DNA of 20,613 nucleotides, taken from contig JAUZPX010000025.1 in the NCBI GenBank assembly GCA_030705695.1, forward strand, positions 1-20,613, read 5' to 3'. Shown here piece by piece: positions 13,448-20,613 of the stretch. The stretch comes from Bacillota bacterium. GTDB taxonomy: Bacteria; Bacillota; Clostridia; Oscillospirales; Acutalibacteraceae. The first letter of the stretch is position 1. Each line of letters opens with the position of its first letter. The position numbers and the translations under genes are program-made. Under the pieces are notes generated by a model. It did not search any database and was not told the DNA's origin. It saw only the letters and a program-made list of their open reading frames with translations.

Positions 13448-15001
13448 ATGCCAAGTTGGGCAGGAATTTTAATAACTGTCGTAATAGCTGCCGTGTGCGG
13501 AATTGCAGCTTATTTTATCGGCATTGCTCACAGAAAGTCCGTTGCCGAAAAGGCAATAGGAACTGCAGAGCAGGAAGCAAAAAGAATTATTGCTGATGCA
13601 ATAAAATCAGCTGAAGCAAAGAAAAAGGAAACTATTTTAGAAGGTAAAGACGAAATCCATCGTCTTAGAAATGAATCGGAAAAAGATATGGCGGAACGCC
13701 GTAAAGAGGTTCAGCGCCAAGAAAGACGCATTCAGCAAAAAGAAGAGGCACTTGATAAAAAAATTGCCTCGATTGAAACAAAAGAAGAAAAAATAGCACA
13801 GAAAAATAAAGAAGCAGACGAAAAACTGGTTGATGCAGAAGCAATTAAAAAGAGCCAGTTTGAAATGCTTGAAAGAATTTCAGGATATACAGGCGAACAA
13901 GCAAAAACATTTTTATTACAACAGCTTGATGACGAGCTGACACATGAAAAATCAGTAAAAATAATGGACTATGAGCAACAGCTCAAAGAAGAGTCCGATC
14001 AAAAAGCAAGAAACATTATCTCAATGGCGATTCAGCGTTGTGCGTCTGATCATGTTACCGAAGCTACTGTTTCGGTAGTACCTCTGCCAAATGACGAAAT
14101 GAAAGGCAGAATTATCGGCCGTGAAGGCAGAAATATAAGAACTTTGGAAACTCTTACAGGCGTAGATTTAATAATTGATGATACACCTGAAGCAATTACT
14201 TTATCATGCTTTGAGCCGGTTAGACGTGAGATTGCTCGTTTATCCCTTGAAAAGCTTATCACTGACGGTCGTATTCACCCTGCAAGAATTGAAGAAATGG
14301 TAGAGAAATCTCGTCGTGAGGTTGAAGCAACTATTAAGCAGGAAGGCGAACGTGCTGTTATTGACGTTGGTGTCAATGGCATTCACCCTGAGCTTATTAA
14401 GCTTATCGGTCGTCTTCGTTACCGTACAAGCTACGGTCAAAACGTACTGAATCATTCACTTGAGGTAGCTTACCTTTCAGGAATTATAGCTTCTGAGTTG
14501 GGTCTTGACCCAACAGTTGCTAAGCGTGCCGGACTTTTACATGATATCGGCAAAGCACTTGACCACGAAATCGATGGTTCTCATATTGAAATCGGTGTTG
14601 ATGTGGCAAGAAAATATAAGGAAAGCGATGCGGTTATCCATGCAATTCATGCGCATCACGGTGACGTAGAAGCCAAAACCGTGGTTGCTTGTATTGTTCA
14701 GGCAGCAGATGCTATTTCTGCCGCAAGACCGGGCGCAAGAAGAGAAAATCTTGAAAATTATATTAAACGTCTGCAAAAACTTGAAGAAGTTGCTTCATCG
14801 TTTGAAGGCGTTGAAAACTGTTTTGCAATTCAGGCAGGACGCGAAGTTCGCATAATGGTAAAACCTGAAATTGTCAACGATGAGCGTATGGTACCTCTTG
14901 CAAGAGATATTTGCAAGAAGATCGAAGCAGATCTTGAATATCCTGGTCAAATCAAAGTTAATATCATTCGTGAAAACAGAGCCATAGAATACGCAAAATA
15001 A
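13448..15001 (+). CDS. rny: Ribonuclease Y
   Basis: 517-residue membrane-anchored endoribonuclease that starts bulk mRNA decay and processes selected transcripts, as the core of the Firmicutes degradosome-like network. Start chosen at 13448: GGAGGTG (13435-13441) is 6 nt upstream, and the resulting protein begins with the typical N-terminal membrane helix (~4-25). Then a highly charged coiled coil (~30-190), a KH domain with GRIIGREGRN (220-229), and an HD domain with the catalytic HD pair H365-D366 in LLHDIGKA. The length equals that of B. subtilis RNase Y (520). It precedes ymdB as in B. subtilis. An unusually long leader suggests post-transcriptional control, possibly by RNase Y itself; this is inference. 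Confidence 0.97.
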   Translation: MPSWAGILITVVIAAVCGIAAYFIGIAHRKSVAEKAIGTAEQEAKRIIADAIKSAEAKKKETILEGKDEIHRLRNESEKDMAERRKEVQRQERRIQQKEEALDKKIASIETKEEKIAQKNKEADEKLVDAEAIKKSQFEMLERISGYTGEQAKTFLLQQLDDELTHEKSVKIMDYEQQLKEESDQKARNIISMAIQRCASDHVTEATVSVVPLPNDEMKGRIIGREGRNIRTLETLTGVDLIIDDTPEAITLSCFEPVRREIARLSLEKLITDGRIHPARIEEMVEKSRREVEATIKQEGERAVIDVGVNGIHPELIKLIGRLRYRTSYGQNVLNHSLEVAYLSGIIASELGLDPTVAKRAGLLHDIGKALDHEIDGSHIEIGVDVARKYKESDAVIHAIHAHHGDVEAKTVVACIVQAADAISAARPGARRENLENYIKRLQKLEEVASSFEGVENCFAIQAGREVRIMVKPEIVNDERMVPLARDICKKIEADLEYPGQIKVNIIRENRAIEYAK

Positions 15002-15038
15002 TTTTAAATTCAACCTCATTTACGGGGTTACATAAAAT

Positions 15039-15072
15039 AACGGCAGTCGTAAATAATGCGATTGCCGTTTTT
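15039..15072 (+). terminator. Terminator of rny
   Basis: AACGGCAGTCG (15039-15049) pairs with CGATTGCCGTT (15059-15069), one wobble, loop of 9, then a run of T (15068-15072). It sits between rny and ymdB, so ymdB is expressed by read-through or from its own promoter. Confidence 0.8.
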
Positions 15073-15079
15073 GTGGAAT

Positions 15080-15108
15080 ACTATTTTTATTTGTAAAATA
15101 AAAATAGT
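15080..15108. repeat. Perfect 13-bp palindrome upstream of ymdB
   Basis: ACTATTTTTATTT (15080-15092) is the exact reverse complement of 15096-15108, with centre GTA. It is almost pure A/T, starts eight bases after the rny terminator and ends 28 bases before the ymdB ATG. It could be an operator, or an RNA stem covering the ymdB leader. Confidence 0.5.
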
Positions 15109-15136
15109 AAGAAAGATAGAATTGAGAGTGTTTAAA

Positions 15137-15910
15137 ATGAGAATTCTTGCAATCGGAGATGTTGTTGGAAGCATCGGATGCCAGTTTTTGCGCAGTAAAT
15201 TGCCTAACCTGAAAAAAATCAAGGGAATTGATTTGGTTATTGCAAATGGCGAAAATGCCGCTGACGGTAATGGTATTACGCCTGCAACAGCTGAATATCT
15301 GTTTGCAAGCGGTGTGGATGTAATTACATTGGGTAATCATGCCTTTCGCCGAAAAGAAATCTTTGATGTGCTTGAAAATAACGAATATATTGTACGCCCT
15401 GCAAATTACCCTGAAAATACTACACCCGGACGAGGGAAATGTATTGTTGATATGGGTCGTGTTCATGTTTGCATAATAAATATGCTTGGGAATGCGTTTA
15501 TGGAAAGCTTATGCTGTCCGTTTAAAACAATGGATGATCTTTTAAAAGAAACAGAAGAAAAAATAATTATTGTCGATTTCCATGCCGAGGCAACAGGTGA
15601 AAAACAGGCTTTGGGTTATTATCTTGACGGCAGGGTATCGGCTATGTTCGGTACACATACTCATGTGCAAACTGCAGACGAAAAAATACTTGAAGCAGGT
15701 ACGGGATTTATTACTGATGTCGGAATGACAGGTCCTATTCGTTCTGTGCTTGGAGTAAAGCCTGAGCTTATTATCAAGAAGCTAAAAGAAAAAATGCCTG
15801 TTCGTTTTGACTTAGCAGACGGCGAATGCAAGATGGATTGCATTATTTTTGATATCGATGAAAAAAGCGGAAAAACCATTGAAATAGAGAGGCTTGAGAT
15901 TACTGCATAA
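15137..15910 (+). CDS. ymdB: YmdB-family metallophosphoesterase
   Basis: 257-residue cytoplasmic phosphodiesterase of the YmdB family; the B. subtilis member (264 residues) hydrolyses 2',3'-cyclic nucleotides and influences the choice between biofilm and motility. The ATG at 15137 is chosen because it opens directly on the first metal motif and is preceded by GAGAGTG (15124-15130). Metal ligands expected for the family are all present: D8 (GDVVG), E39-N40 (ANGEN), N67-H68 (GNHAF), H149 (DFHAE), and H174 and H176 (GTHTHVQT). Position next to rny is conserved across Firmicutes. The spoVS gene that follows ymdB in Bacillus is not here. Confidence 0.95.
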   Translation: MRILAIGDVVGSIGCQFLRSKLPNLKKIKGIDLVIANGENAADGNGITPATAEYLFASGVDVITLGNHAFRRKEIFDVLENNEYIVRPANYPENTTPGRGKCIVDMGRVHVCIINMLGNAFMESLCCPFKTMDDLLKETEEKIIIVDFHAEATGEKQALGYYLDGRVSAMFGTHTHVQTADEKILEAGTGFITDVGMTGPIRSVLGVKPELIIKKLKEKMPVRFDLADGECKMDCIIFDIDEKSGKTIEIERLEITA

Positions 15911-16059
15911 ACTAAAATTCTGTGTATTTATTTTCTGAAATTTGTTGTAAAGTAAAGATAATAACATTATTTCGTTTTTCTAATGGTAAAAATTTAAGCT
16001 GTTTTTTTGGTTATCCTTACAAAATTAAGGTCATGCGTTAACAAATCTTTGGACGTGCC

Positions 16060-16088
16060 TTGTGTGTGCATTAAAAATGTGCTATAAT
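16060..16088 (+). promoter_or_regulatory. Sigma-A promoter of fakA/yloV
   Basis: TTGTGT (16060-16065), 17-bp spacer, perfect TATAAT (16083-16088), giving a ~70-nt leader. The preceding stretch (15911-16059) shows nothing beyond a weak CCTTA/TAAGG stem. Confidence 0.75.
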
Positions 16089-16167
16089 TATCAAGTATTT
16101 TGAATGTTACAAATTTAAAATAATTAAAGCAAATCTGCAAAGACTACCGGTACAAGGAAGTGCTTAT

Positions 16168-17835
16168 ATGGTAAACGGAATTAATTTGAGAAAAGCTATA
16201 ATATCAGGAGCCAATTGCATTTGTTCGCAAAAGTCTCATATTGATGATTTAAATATTTTTCCTGTTCCAGACGGTGACACAGGAACCAATATGTCAATGA
16301 CAATGACCTCTGCAAAAACAGCTCTTGAGAAAGCCGAAGAAACATCGGTTTCAAAAATTGCTTCAATAGCGGCATCCGCTTTGCTAAGAGGAGCAAGAGG
16401 AAACTCGGGTGTTATTCTTTCTTTGTTGTTCCGTGGATTTTCAAAAGGCCTAGACGGGCTTGAAGAAGCATCGGCAAAGGATATGGTAGCAGCCTTGGGA
16501 ATAGGTGTAAACGATGCCTATAAAGCTGTTATGAAGCCTACAGAGGGTACGATTTTAACGGTAGCTCGTATGGCGTTTGAGTCAGGAACAGCTGCTGCTG
16601 AACTTGAAAACGATATTATTAGTGTATGGATGTCAGTTTGCAATGCGGCGGAAGAAGCTTTGGCAATGACTCCTGAGCTTTTGCCTGTTTTGAAAAAAGC
16701 GGGTGTTGTAGATGCCGGCGGAAAAGGACTTTGTGTGATTTTCAATGGAATGCTGTCAGTTTTCCGTGACGATGTTGTTATTGAATATCAAGAACCGCAA
16801 AACACACAAAATAATGAAGACGAATTTCGCAGTGCCGCGGCAAAATTTGACGAAGATATTACTTTCACATATTGTACCGAATATATTGTAAAGCGTGATT
16901 CATCTGTTGAATCGGATCCGCAAATTTTAAGAGAATACTTGCAAACCATCGGGGATTGCGTTGTTGTCGTTGACGATGATGAAATAATTAAAGTCCATGT
17001 TCATACTGATAACCCTGGAACTGCTTTGCAAAAAGCGCTCGAGTTTGGTTCTCTGCTAACAGTTAAAGTCGAGAACATGAGAGAACAGCATAAAGCGGCA
17101 GGCGAATCAGAACCAAAAGCTGAGCCAAAACAAGAGAATAAAATACAGACATTTGAATTTAAAGAGCCAACCGATGAAATCGGATTTGTTGCTGTTGCTT
17201 CAGGTGAAGGCCTTACAAATTTGTTCAAGGAATTGGGCGTTAACAATGTTGTAAGCGGCGGACAAAGCATGAATCCGAGTACAGAGGAAATTGCAGCGGC
17301 GATTTTGGGAACGCCAGCTAAAACAGTTTTTGTTATGCCGAATAATAAAAATATTATTCTTGCGGCTGAACAAACAGTACCGCTTATCTCCGATAGGACA
17401 GTCATCATACTTCCCACAAAGACAATTCCTCAGGGATTGTCAGCTATGTTGACATATGACCCTGATTTATCCGAAGAAAGCAATAGATCGCTGATGTTGG
17501 ATGCAGCCGAAGCAGTTTCTACAGGGCAAGTTACCTTTGCGGCTCGTGATTCCGAATTTGGCTTAAGCAAGATTAAAGAAGGGCAGATTATTGCTCTTGA
17601 AAACGGTAAACTTACACTTACCGAGGCAAATCCTGTTAAAGCTGTCTATAAGCTTGCCAAGAACATGATTAAACGTGAAACAGCATTTGTTACGCTGATT
17701 TACGGAGATGGCGTTAGTGAAAGCGAGGCGCAAGAAGCTTTTGAAATGATTAAATCAAAAGCGGGTTCACACGCTGCTGTAACTCTTATTAACGGCGGTC
17801 AGCCAATTTACTATTTCCTGTTGTCTGTGGAATAA
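16168..17835 (+). CDS. fakA: Fatty-acid kinase ATP-binding subunit (YloV/FakA, DhaL-type domain)
   Basis: 555 residues, the usual length of B. subtilis YloV (553). FakA uses ATP to phosphorylate a fatty acid held by a FakB partner, making acyl-phosphate for phospholipid synthesis. The N-terminal DhaL/DAK domain (~1-195) has PVPDGDTGTNM (33-42; D35 and D37 bind the magnesium-ATP), GARGNSG (75-81) and GVVDAGGKGL (179-188). The middle domain has C236 (TYCTEY) and H277/H279 (HVHTD), which fit the zinc site described in staphylococcal FakA. A Lys/Glu/Pro linker (~312-328) joins the C-terminal DegV-like part. AAGGAAG precedes the ATG. The gene order yloV then recG matches Firmicutes, though yloU/asp23 is not directly upstream. 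FakB is not in the window. Confidence 0.92.
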   Translation: MVNGINLRKAIISGANCICSQKSHIDDLNIFPVPDGDTGTNMSMTMTSAKTALEKAEETSVSKIASIAASALLRGARGNSGVILSLLFRGFSKGLDGLEEASAKDMVAALGIGVNDAYKAVMKPTEGTILTVARMAFESGTAAAELENDIISVWMSVCNAAEEALAMTPELLPVLKKAGVVDAGGKGLCVIFNGMLSVFRDDVVIEYQEPQNTQNNEDEFRSAAAKFDEDITFTYCTEYIVKRDSSVESDPQILREYLQTIGDCVVVVDDDEIIKVHVHTDNPGTALQKALEFGSLLTVKVENMREQHKAAGESEPKAEPKQENKIQTFEFKEPTDEIGFVAVASGEGLTNLFKELGVNNVVSGGQSMNPSTEEIAAAILGTPAKTVFVMPNNKNIILAAEQTVPLISDRTVIILPTKTIPQGLSAMLTYDPDLSEESNRSLMLDAAEAVSTGQVTFAARDSEFGLSKIKEGQIIALENGKLTLTEANPVKAVYKLAKNMIKRETAFVTLIYGDGVSESEAQEAFEMIKSKAGSHAAVTLINGGQPIYYFLLSVE

Positions 17836-17852
17836 ATTTTTAAAATAGTATG

Positions 17853-17877
17853 AGCCGAACAAATTGTTCGGCTTTTT
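17853..17877 (+). terminator. Rho-independent terminator after fakA
   Basis: AGCCGAAC (17853-17860) pairs with GTTCGGCT (17866-17873), loop AAATT, then TTTTTC. It lies 18 bases after the fakA stop codon and separates it from recG, which must have its own weak promoter or rely on read-through. Confidence 0.85.
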
Positions 17878-17944
17878 CGATTTTTCATCGTTGGTTTTGT
17901 AAATGCTTATAAATAAGTGTAGCATGACATAAGTAGGTGAGAAT

Positions 17945-19987
17945 ATGCCGTCTTTGTTTAATAAAAAAATCGATAGTCTTAAAGGTATAGGGCTAAAGTC
18001 AGTCGGACTTTATAACAAGCTTAAGATACAAACTGTAGGGGATTTGCTGTGCTTTTATCCGCGTACATATGAGGATTGGAGTAATCCTGTTAAAATTACT
18101 GACTTGAAAGCAGGAGAAATATCTGTAATTAAGGCAAAGCTAAGCGGACCTGTTATAGAAAACAAAATTCCGGGCGGAATGCTAATTTCAAAAGCGCGTG
18201 TTTTTGATGATTCCGGTTTTATTGTGATTACTTTTTTTAATAATAAATTTATTAAAACTATGCTTCATGAAAATGTTGATTACTTTTTTTACGGGAAAGT
18301 AACTCAAAATCTCGGTCACTTTGAAATGATAAATCCAATGTTTTCAGCAAAAGAAAACGAAGTAGGTATCCGACCAATTTATAATCAGACGGCGGGGCTA
18401 AATTCACGGCAAATTGCAAAAGCGATGAAAGAGGCACTTTTGCTTTTGCCATTAACTATAAATGAGCCACTTCCCGATTGGATATTAGAAAAATACAAAT
18501 TGTGTCCTTTAAGCTATGCGATTGAAAATATTCATTTCCCACGAGATTTTGAAGCATTGAAGCTTGCAAAAGAAAGACTTATTTTTGAGGAACTTCTTAC
18601 ACTCAGTTTGGGGCTTTCTCAACTGAAGGACAAAAATCGAGAAGAAACATCGCTTCAGATGACTACTGATTTTTCAGAAGAATTTATTAAGCTTTTACCG
18701 TTTGAACTGACAGAAGCTCAATCAGATGCCATTAACGATTGCATAAATGATATGATGAACCGAAAAACACCGATGAATCGCCTGATTCAAGGGGACGTAG
18801 GTTCTGGGAAAACCGTTGTTGCCGCCGCAGCATGTTACAGTGCTGTGAAAAATGGTTGGCAGGCCGCATTTATGGCTCCGACTGAAATACTTGCAAATCA
18901 GCATTTTCAGTCGCTTTCAAAGATTTTAATAGGAAGCGGAGTAAAAATAGAATTGCTAACAGGCTCTGTGCCTGCAAAACAAAAAAAACAAATAAAAGAG
19001 TTGCTGAAAAACGGAGAAATAGATTTTATTATCGGAACTCATGCACTACTGTCAGACGGTGTGGAGTTTCAAAATCTCGGGCTTGTTGTTACAGATGAGC
19101 AGCATCGCTTTGGTGTTGCGCAAAGGGCAGCGTTACTTTCTAAAGGCAATAACCCTCATCTTATGGTTATGTCTGCTACGCCGATTCCTCGAACGCTCGG
19201 GCTAATTATATATGGGGATCTTGATATTTCAGTTATTAATGAATTACCGCCAAATAGGAAAGAGATAGAAACTTATCTTGTGGACAGCTCAAAACGGACT
19301 CGGATTTTTAATTTTATGAAAAAGCATATTGCAGCAGGAAAGCAATGTTATATTGTTTGTCCGCTTATAGAAGAAAGCGATATTGATGCCGCAAGTGCTG
19401 CCGTTTATTTTGAAGAACTAATAAACAACGATTTTAAAGGCTATAATGTGGGATTATTGCATGGAAAATGCAAGCCAAAAGAAAAAGACGAAGTGATGAA
19501 CCGTTTTCAAAGCGGCGAGATAGATGTTCTTGTTACGACAACCGTTATTGAAGTTGGTGTTGACGTTAAAAATGCTGTAATAATGCTTATCGAAAACGCC
19601 GAGCGTTACGGGCTTTCTCAGCTTCATCAGCTTAGAGGCAGAATAGGACGAGGAGATGAAAAATCTTATTGCATTTTGATTTCCGATATGCAAAATGAAG
19701 AAACTACAGAGCGCCTAAAAATTCTTTGCAGTACGAGCAATGGTTTCAAAATTGCAGATGAAGATTTGCGTTTGCGTGGACCGGGCGACTTTTTCGGCTC
19801 ACGTCAGCATGGATTGCCGCAAATGAAAATAGCCGATATCACAGATATGAAAAGCGTGCTTACCGCAAAAGAAGCTGCCGAGGATATTCTGGAAGTTTCA
19901 AAAGACTTGAGCAACGATGAATTTAGGGGCATACGGGCATTGATTTCAAAGTTGTTTTCAGGCGTTGGTGATAATGCATTTAATTAA
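17945..19987 (+). CDS. recG: ATP-dependent DNA helicase RecG
   Basis: 680 residues, the usual RecG length. RecG remodels stalled replication forks and branch-migrates Holliday junctions. The N-terminal wedge/OB region (~1-240) contains an 'LCFYPRTYEDW' segment typical of the family, followed by the two helicase domains: Walker A GDVGSGKT (283-290), the DEQH box (384-387), MSATPIPRTL, then the C-terminal 'RGRIGRGDEKSYC', 'DLRLRGPGDFFGSRQHG' RecG-specific motifs. The latter separates RecG from PriA and Mfd. TAGGTGAG is a few bases before the ATG. Adjacency to fakA is conserved in Firmicutes. Confidence 0.97.
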   Translation: MPSLFNKKIDSLKGIGLKSVGLYNKLKIQTVGDLLCFYPRTYEDWSNPVKITDLKAGEISVIKAKLSGPVIENKIPGGMLISKARVFDDSGFIVITFFNNKFIKTMLHENVDYFFYGKVTQNLGHFEMINPMFSAKENEVGIRPIYNQTAGLNSRQIAKAMKEALLLLPLTINEPLPDWILEKYKLCPLSYAIENIHFPRDFEALKLAKERLIFEELLTLSLGLSQLKDKNREETSLQMTTDFSEEFIKLLPFELTEAQSDAINDCINDMMNRKTPMNRLIQGDVGSGKTVVAAAACYSAVKNGWQAAFMAPTEILANQHFQSLSKILIGSGVKIELLTGSVPAKQKKQIKELLKNGEIDFIIGTHALLSDGVEFQNLGLVVTDEQHRFGVAQRAALLSKGNNPHLMVMSATPIPRTLGLIIYGDLDISVINELPPNRKEIETYLVDSSKRTRIFNFMKKHIAAGKQCYIVCPLIEESDIDAASAAVYFEELINNDFKGYNVGLLHGKCKPKEKDEVMNRFQSGEIDVLVTTTVIEVGVDVKNAVIMLIENAERYGLSQLHQLRGRIGRGDEKSYCILISDMQNEETTERLKILCSTSNGFKIADEDLRLRGPGDFFGSRQHGLPQMKIADITDMKSVLTAKEAAEDILEVSKDLSNDEFRGIRALISKLFSGVGDNAFN

Positions 19988-19992
19988 ATCAA

Positions 19993-20024
19993 AAAGTGCG
20001 CACCAAACGGTACGCACTTTAAGT
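19993..20024. terminator. Bidirectional terminator between recG and the phosphoesterase gene
   Basis: AAAGTGCG (19993-20000) pairs with CGCACTTT (20013-20020); after a C.A mismatch, ACC/GGT closes on loop AAAC. The minus exit is TTTGATTTAATTA; the plus exit is AAGTTGTTT. It serves convergent genes. Confidence 0.7.
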
Positions 20025-20049
20025 TGTTTAAATAAAAATTAAAAAAAAT

Positions 20050-20613
20050 TTAAAATTTCCTTGTTTTCTCAATTCTCTCAATAGGAAGAATATCGTCAAA
20101 TACGGCAAAGTATTTTGCCACAAGTTTTTTGTCAGCATGAAGTGCACCGAAAAACCATTTTTCAAATTTGACAGTTTGAGTCAACTTCAAAAAGAACGAT
20201 CCTAAATCCGTGGCTGGAGCGTCCCTGTCGATAAGCTGAGCAATTTGATTCGGCGGTTCATGAGTTATTATATAATTCACCTCAGAGCCGTTTGCGATAA
20301 GCTCTTTGGCTGCATTTTCAATTTGCTCTTTAGTGGGCATTTGACGCAAGAAAAAAGGATTTCCTTCACAGATATCAACCTTATCGGGGATTTCACCGCC
20401 GCCGAATGTGAAAATTAGCTTTCCTTCAATCTTATAGATTTGTCCGCGCATTAGTTGAAAAATATTATCGGCGATTTGGCGTGCATAGCTGCCGCCAAAT
20501 TCAACAATAGGAAAGTTTTCCAAAGCGTCGAAATTTTCGTGGGTTCCCTCAATAAAAAGAATCCTGAATTTCTTTGATTTAAGAATTTTCATTTTCTTGT
20601 TTTCAATGTTTGA
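20050..20613 (-). CDS. Calcineurin-like metallophosphoesterase, C-terminal part (5' end outside window)
   Basis: The frame stays open past the ATG at 20592 to the end of the window, so the N terminus with the first metal motifs (GDxH and GDxxD) lies outside. What is visible is the C-terminal ~187 residues: 'FIEGTHENFDAL' in place of the usual GNHE/N motif, 'FTFGGGEIPDK', 'ITHEPP' matching the THxxP motif, and 'GALHADKK' where GHxH normally lies. The overall pattern is that of the small clostridial and phage-associated metallophosphoesterases. Two ligands look altered: the GNH motif reads GTH, and the GHxH motif reads ALHA. If not sequence error, activity may be reduced. Substrate unknown; monocistronic and convergent to recG. 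Confidence 0.75.
   Translation of the reverse strand, partial: SNIENKKMKILKSKKFRILFIEGTHENFDALENFPIVEFGGSYARQIADNIFQLMRGQIYKIEGKLIFTFGGGEIPDKVDICEGNPFFLRQMPTKEQIENAAKELIANGSEVNYIITHEPPNQIAQLIDRDAPATDLGSFFLKLTQTVKFEKWFFGALHADKKLVAKYFAVFDDILPIERIEKTRKF

Noticed and set aside
15020..15466. Minus-strand ORF of 148 codons overlapping ymdB
   Set aside because: Antisense to ymdB, which has all family motifs in the plus frame; no ribosome site or protein features.

Overview
The window looks like chromosomal DNA of a Gram-positive, anaerobic, spore-forming, starch-degrading gut clostridium, most plausibly Ruminococcus bromii or a close relative. The reasons are three secreted proteins with type I dockerins, two of them GH13 amylolytic enzymes as in the R. 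bromii 'amylosome'; a SpoVM-like 30-residue peptide; Firmicutes-type housekeeping genes (rny-ymdB, yloV/fakA-recG); AT-rich sequence; and non-ATG starts. Species assignment is inference. I saw no tRNA, rRNA, CRISPR array, insertion sequence or phage gene.

Layout. 2-457 is the 3' end of a CpsB/YwqE-type PHP phosphatase gene. 458-666 is a leader with two hairpins in front of a secreted, dockerin-bearing GH13 alpha-amylase (667-2565). A strong terminator and a new promoter separate it from a very large secreted type I pullulanase (2823-6875) carrying CBM26, MucBP-like, dockerin and two C-terminal beta modules. Convergent to it is an alpha-phosphoglucomutase (6998-8719, minus). A divergent promoter region with two related palindromes leads to a single-pass membrane protein with two repeated beta domains (8973-9929). 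Convergent to that is a secreted dockerin protein with a propeller-like, non-enzymatic body (10042-11490, minus).

11704-12024 holds two very short plus-strand genes: a 48-residue Cys-containing membrane protein and spoVM. cysK (12099-13031, minus) and rny (plus) are divergently transcribed from two near-consensus sigma-A promoters. rny has an unusually long, foldable leader of about 250 nt. Then come ymdB, fakA/yloV and recG (plus) and the C-terminal part of a metallophosphoesterase (minus) that runs off the window.

How the genes work together. The amylase cuts alpha-1,4 bonds and the pullulanase cuts alpha-1,6 branch points. Both dockerins have nearly the same cohesin-contact residues, so they probably dock on the same scaffoldin. 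Phosphoglucomutase would link glucose-1-P from maltodextrin phosphorolysis to glycolysis. The third dockerin differs at the contact positions and may belong to another complex. The second half of the window is mostly core functions: RNA turnover, cysteine synthesis, fatty-acid phosphorylation, recombination repair and spore coat assembly. Convergent pairs are generally separated by bidirectional hairpin terminators.
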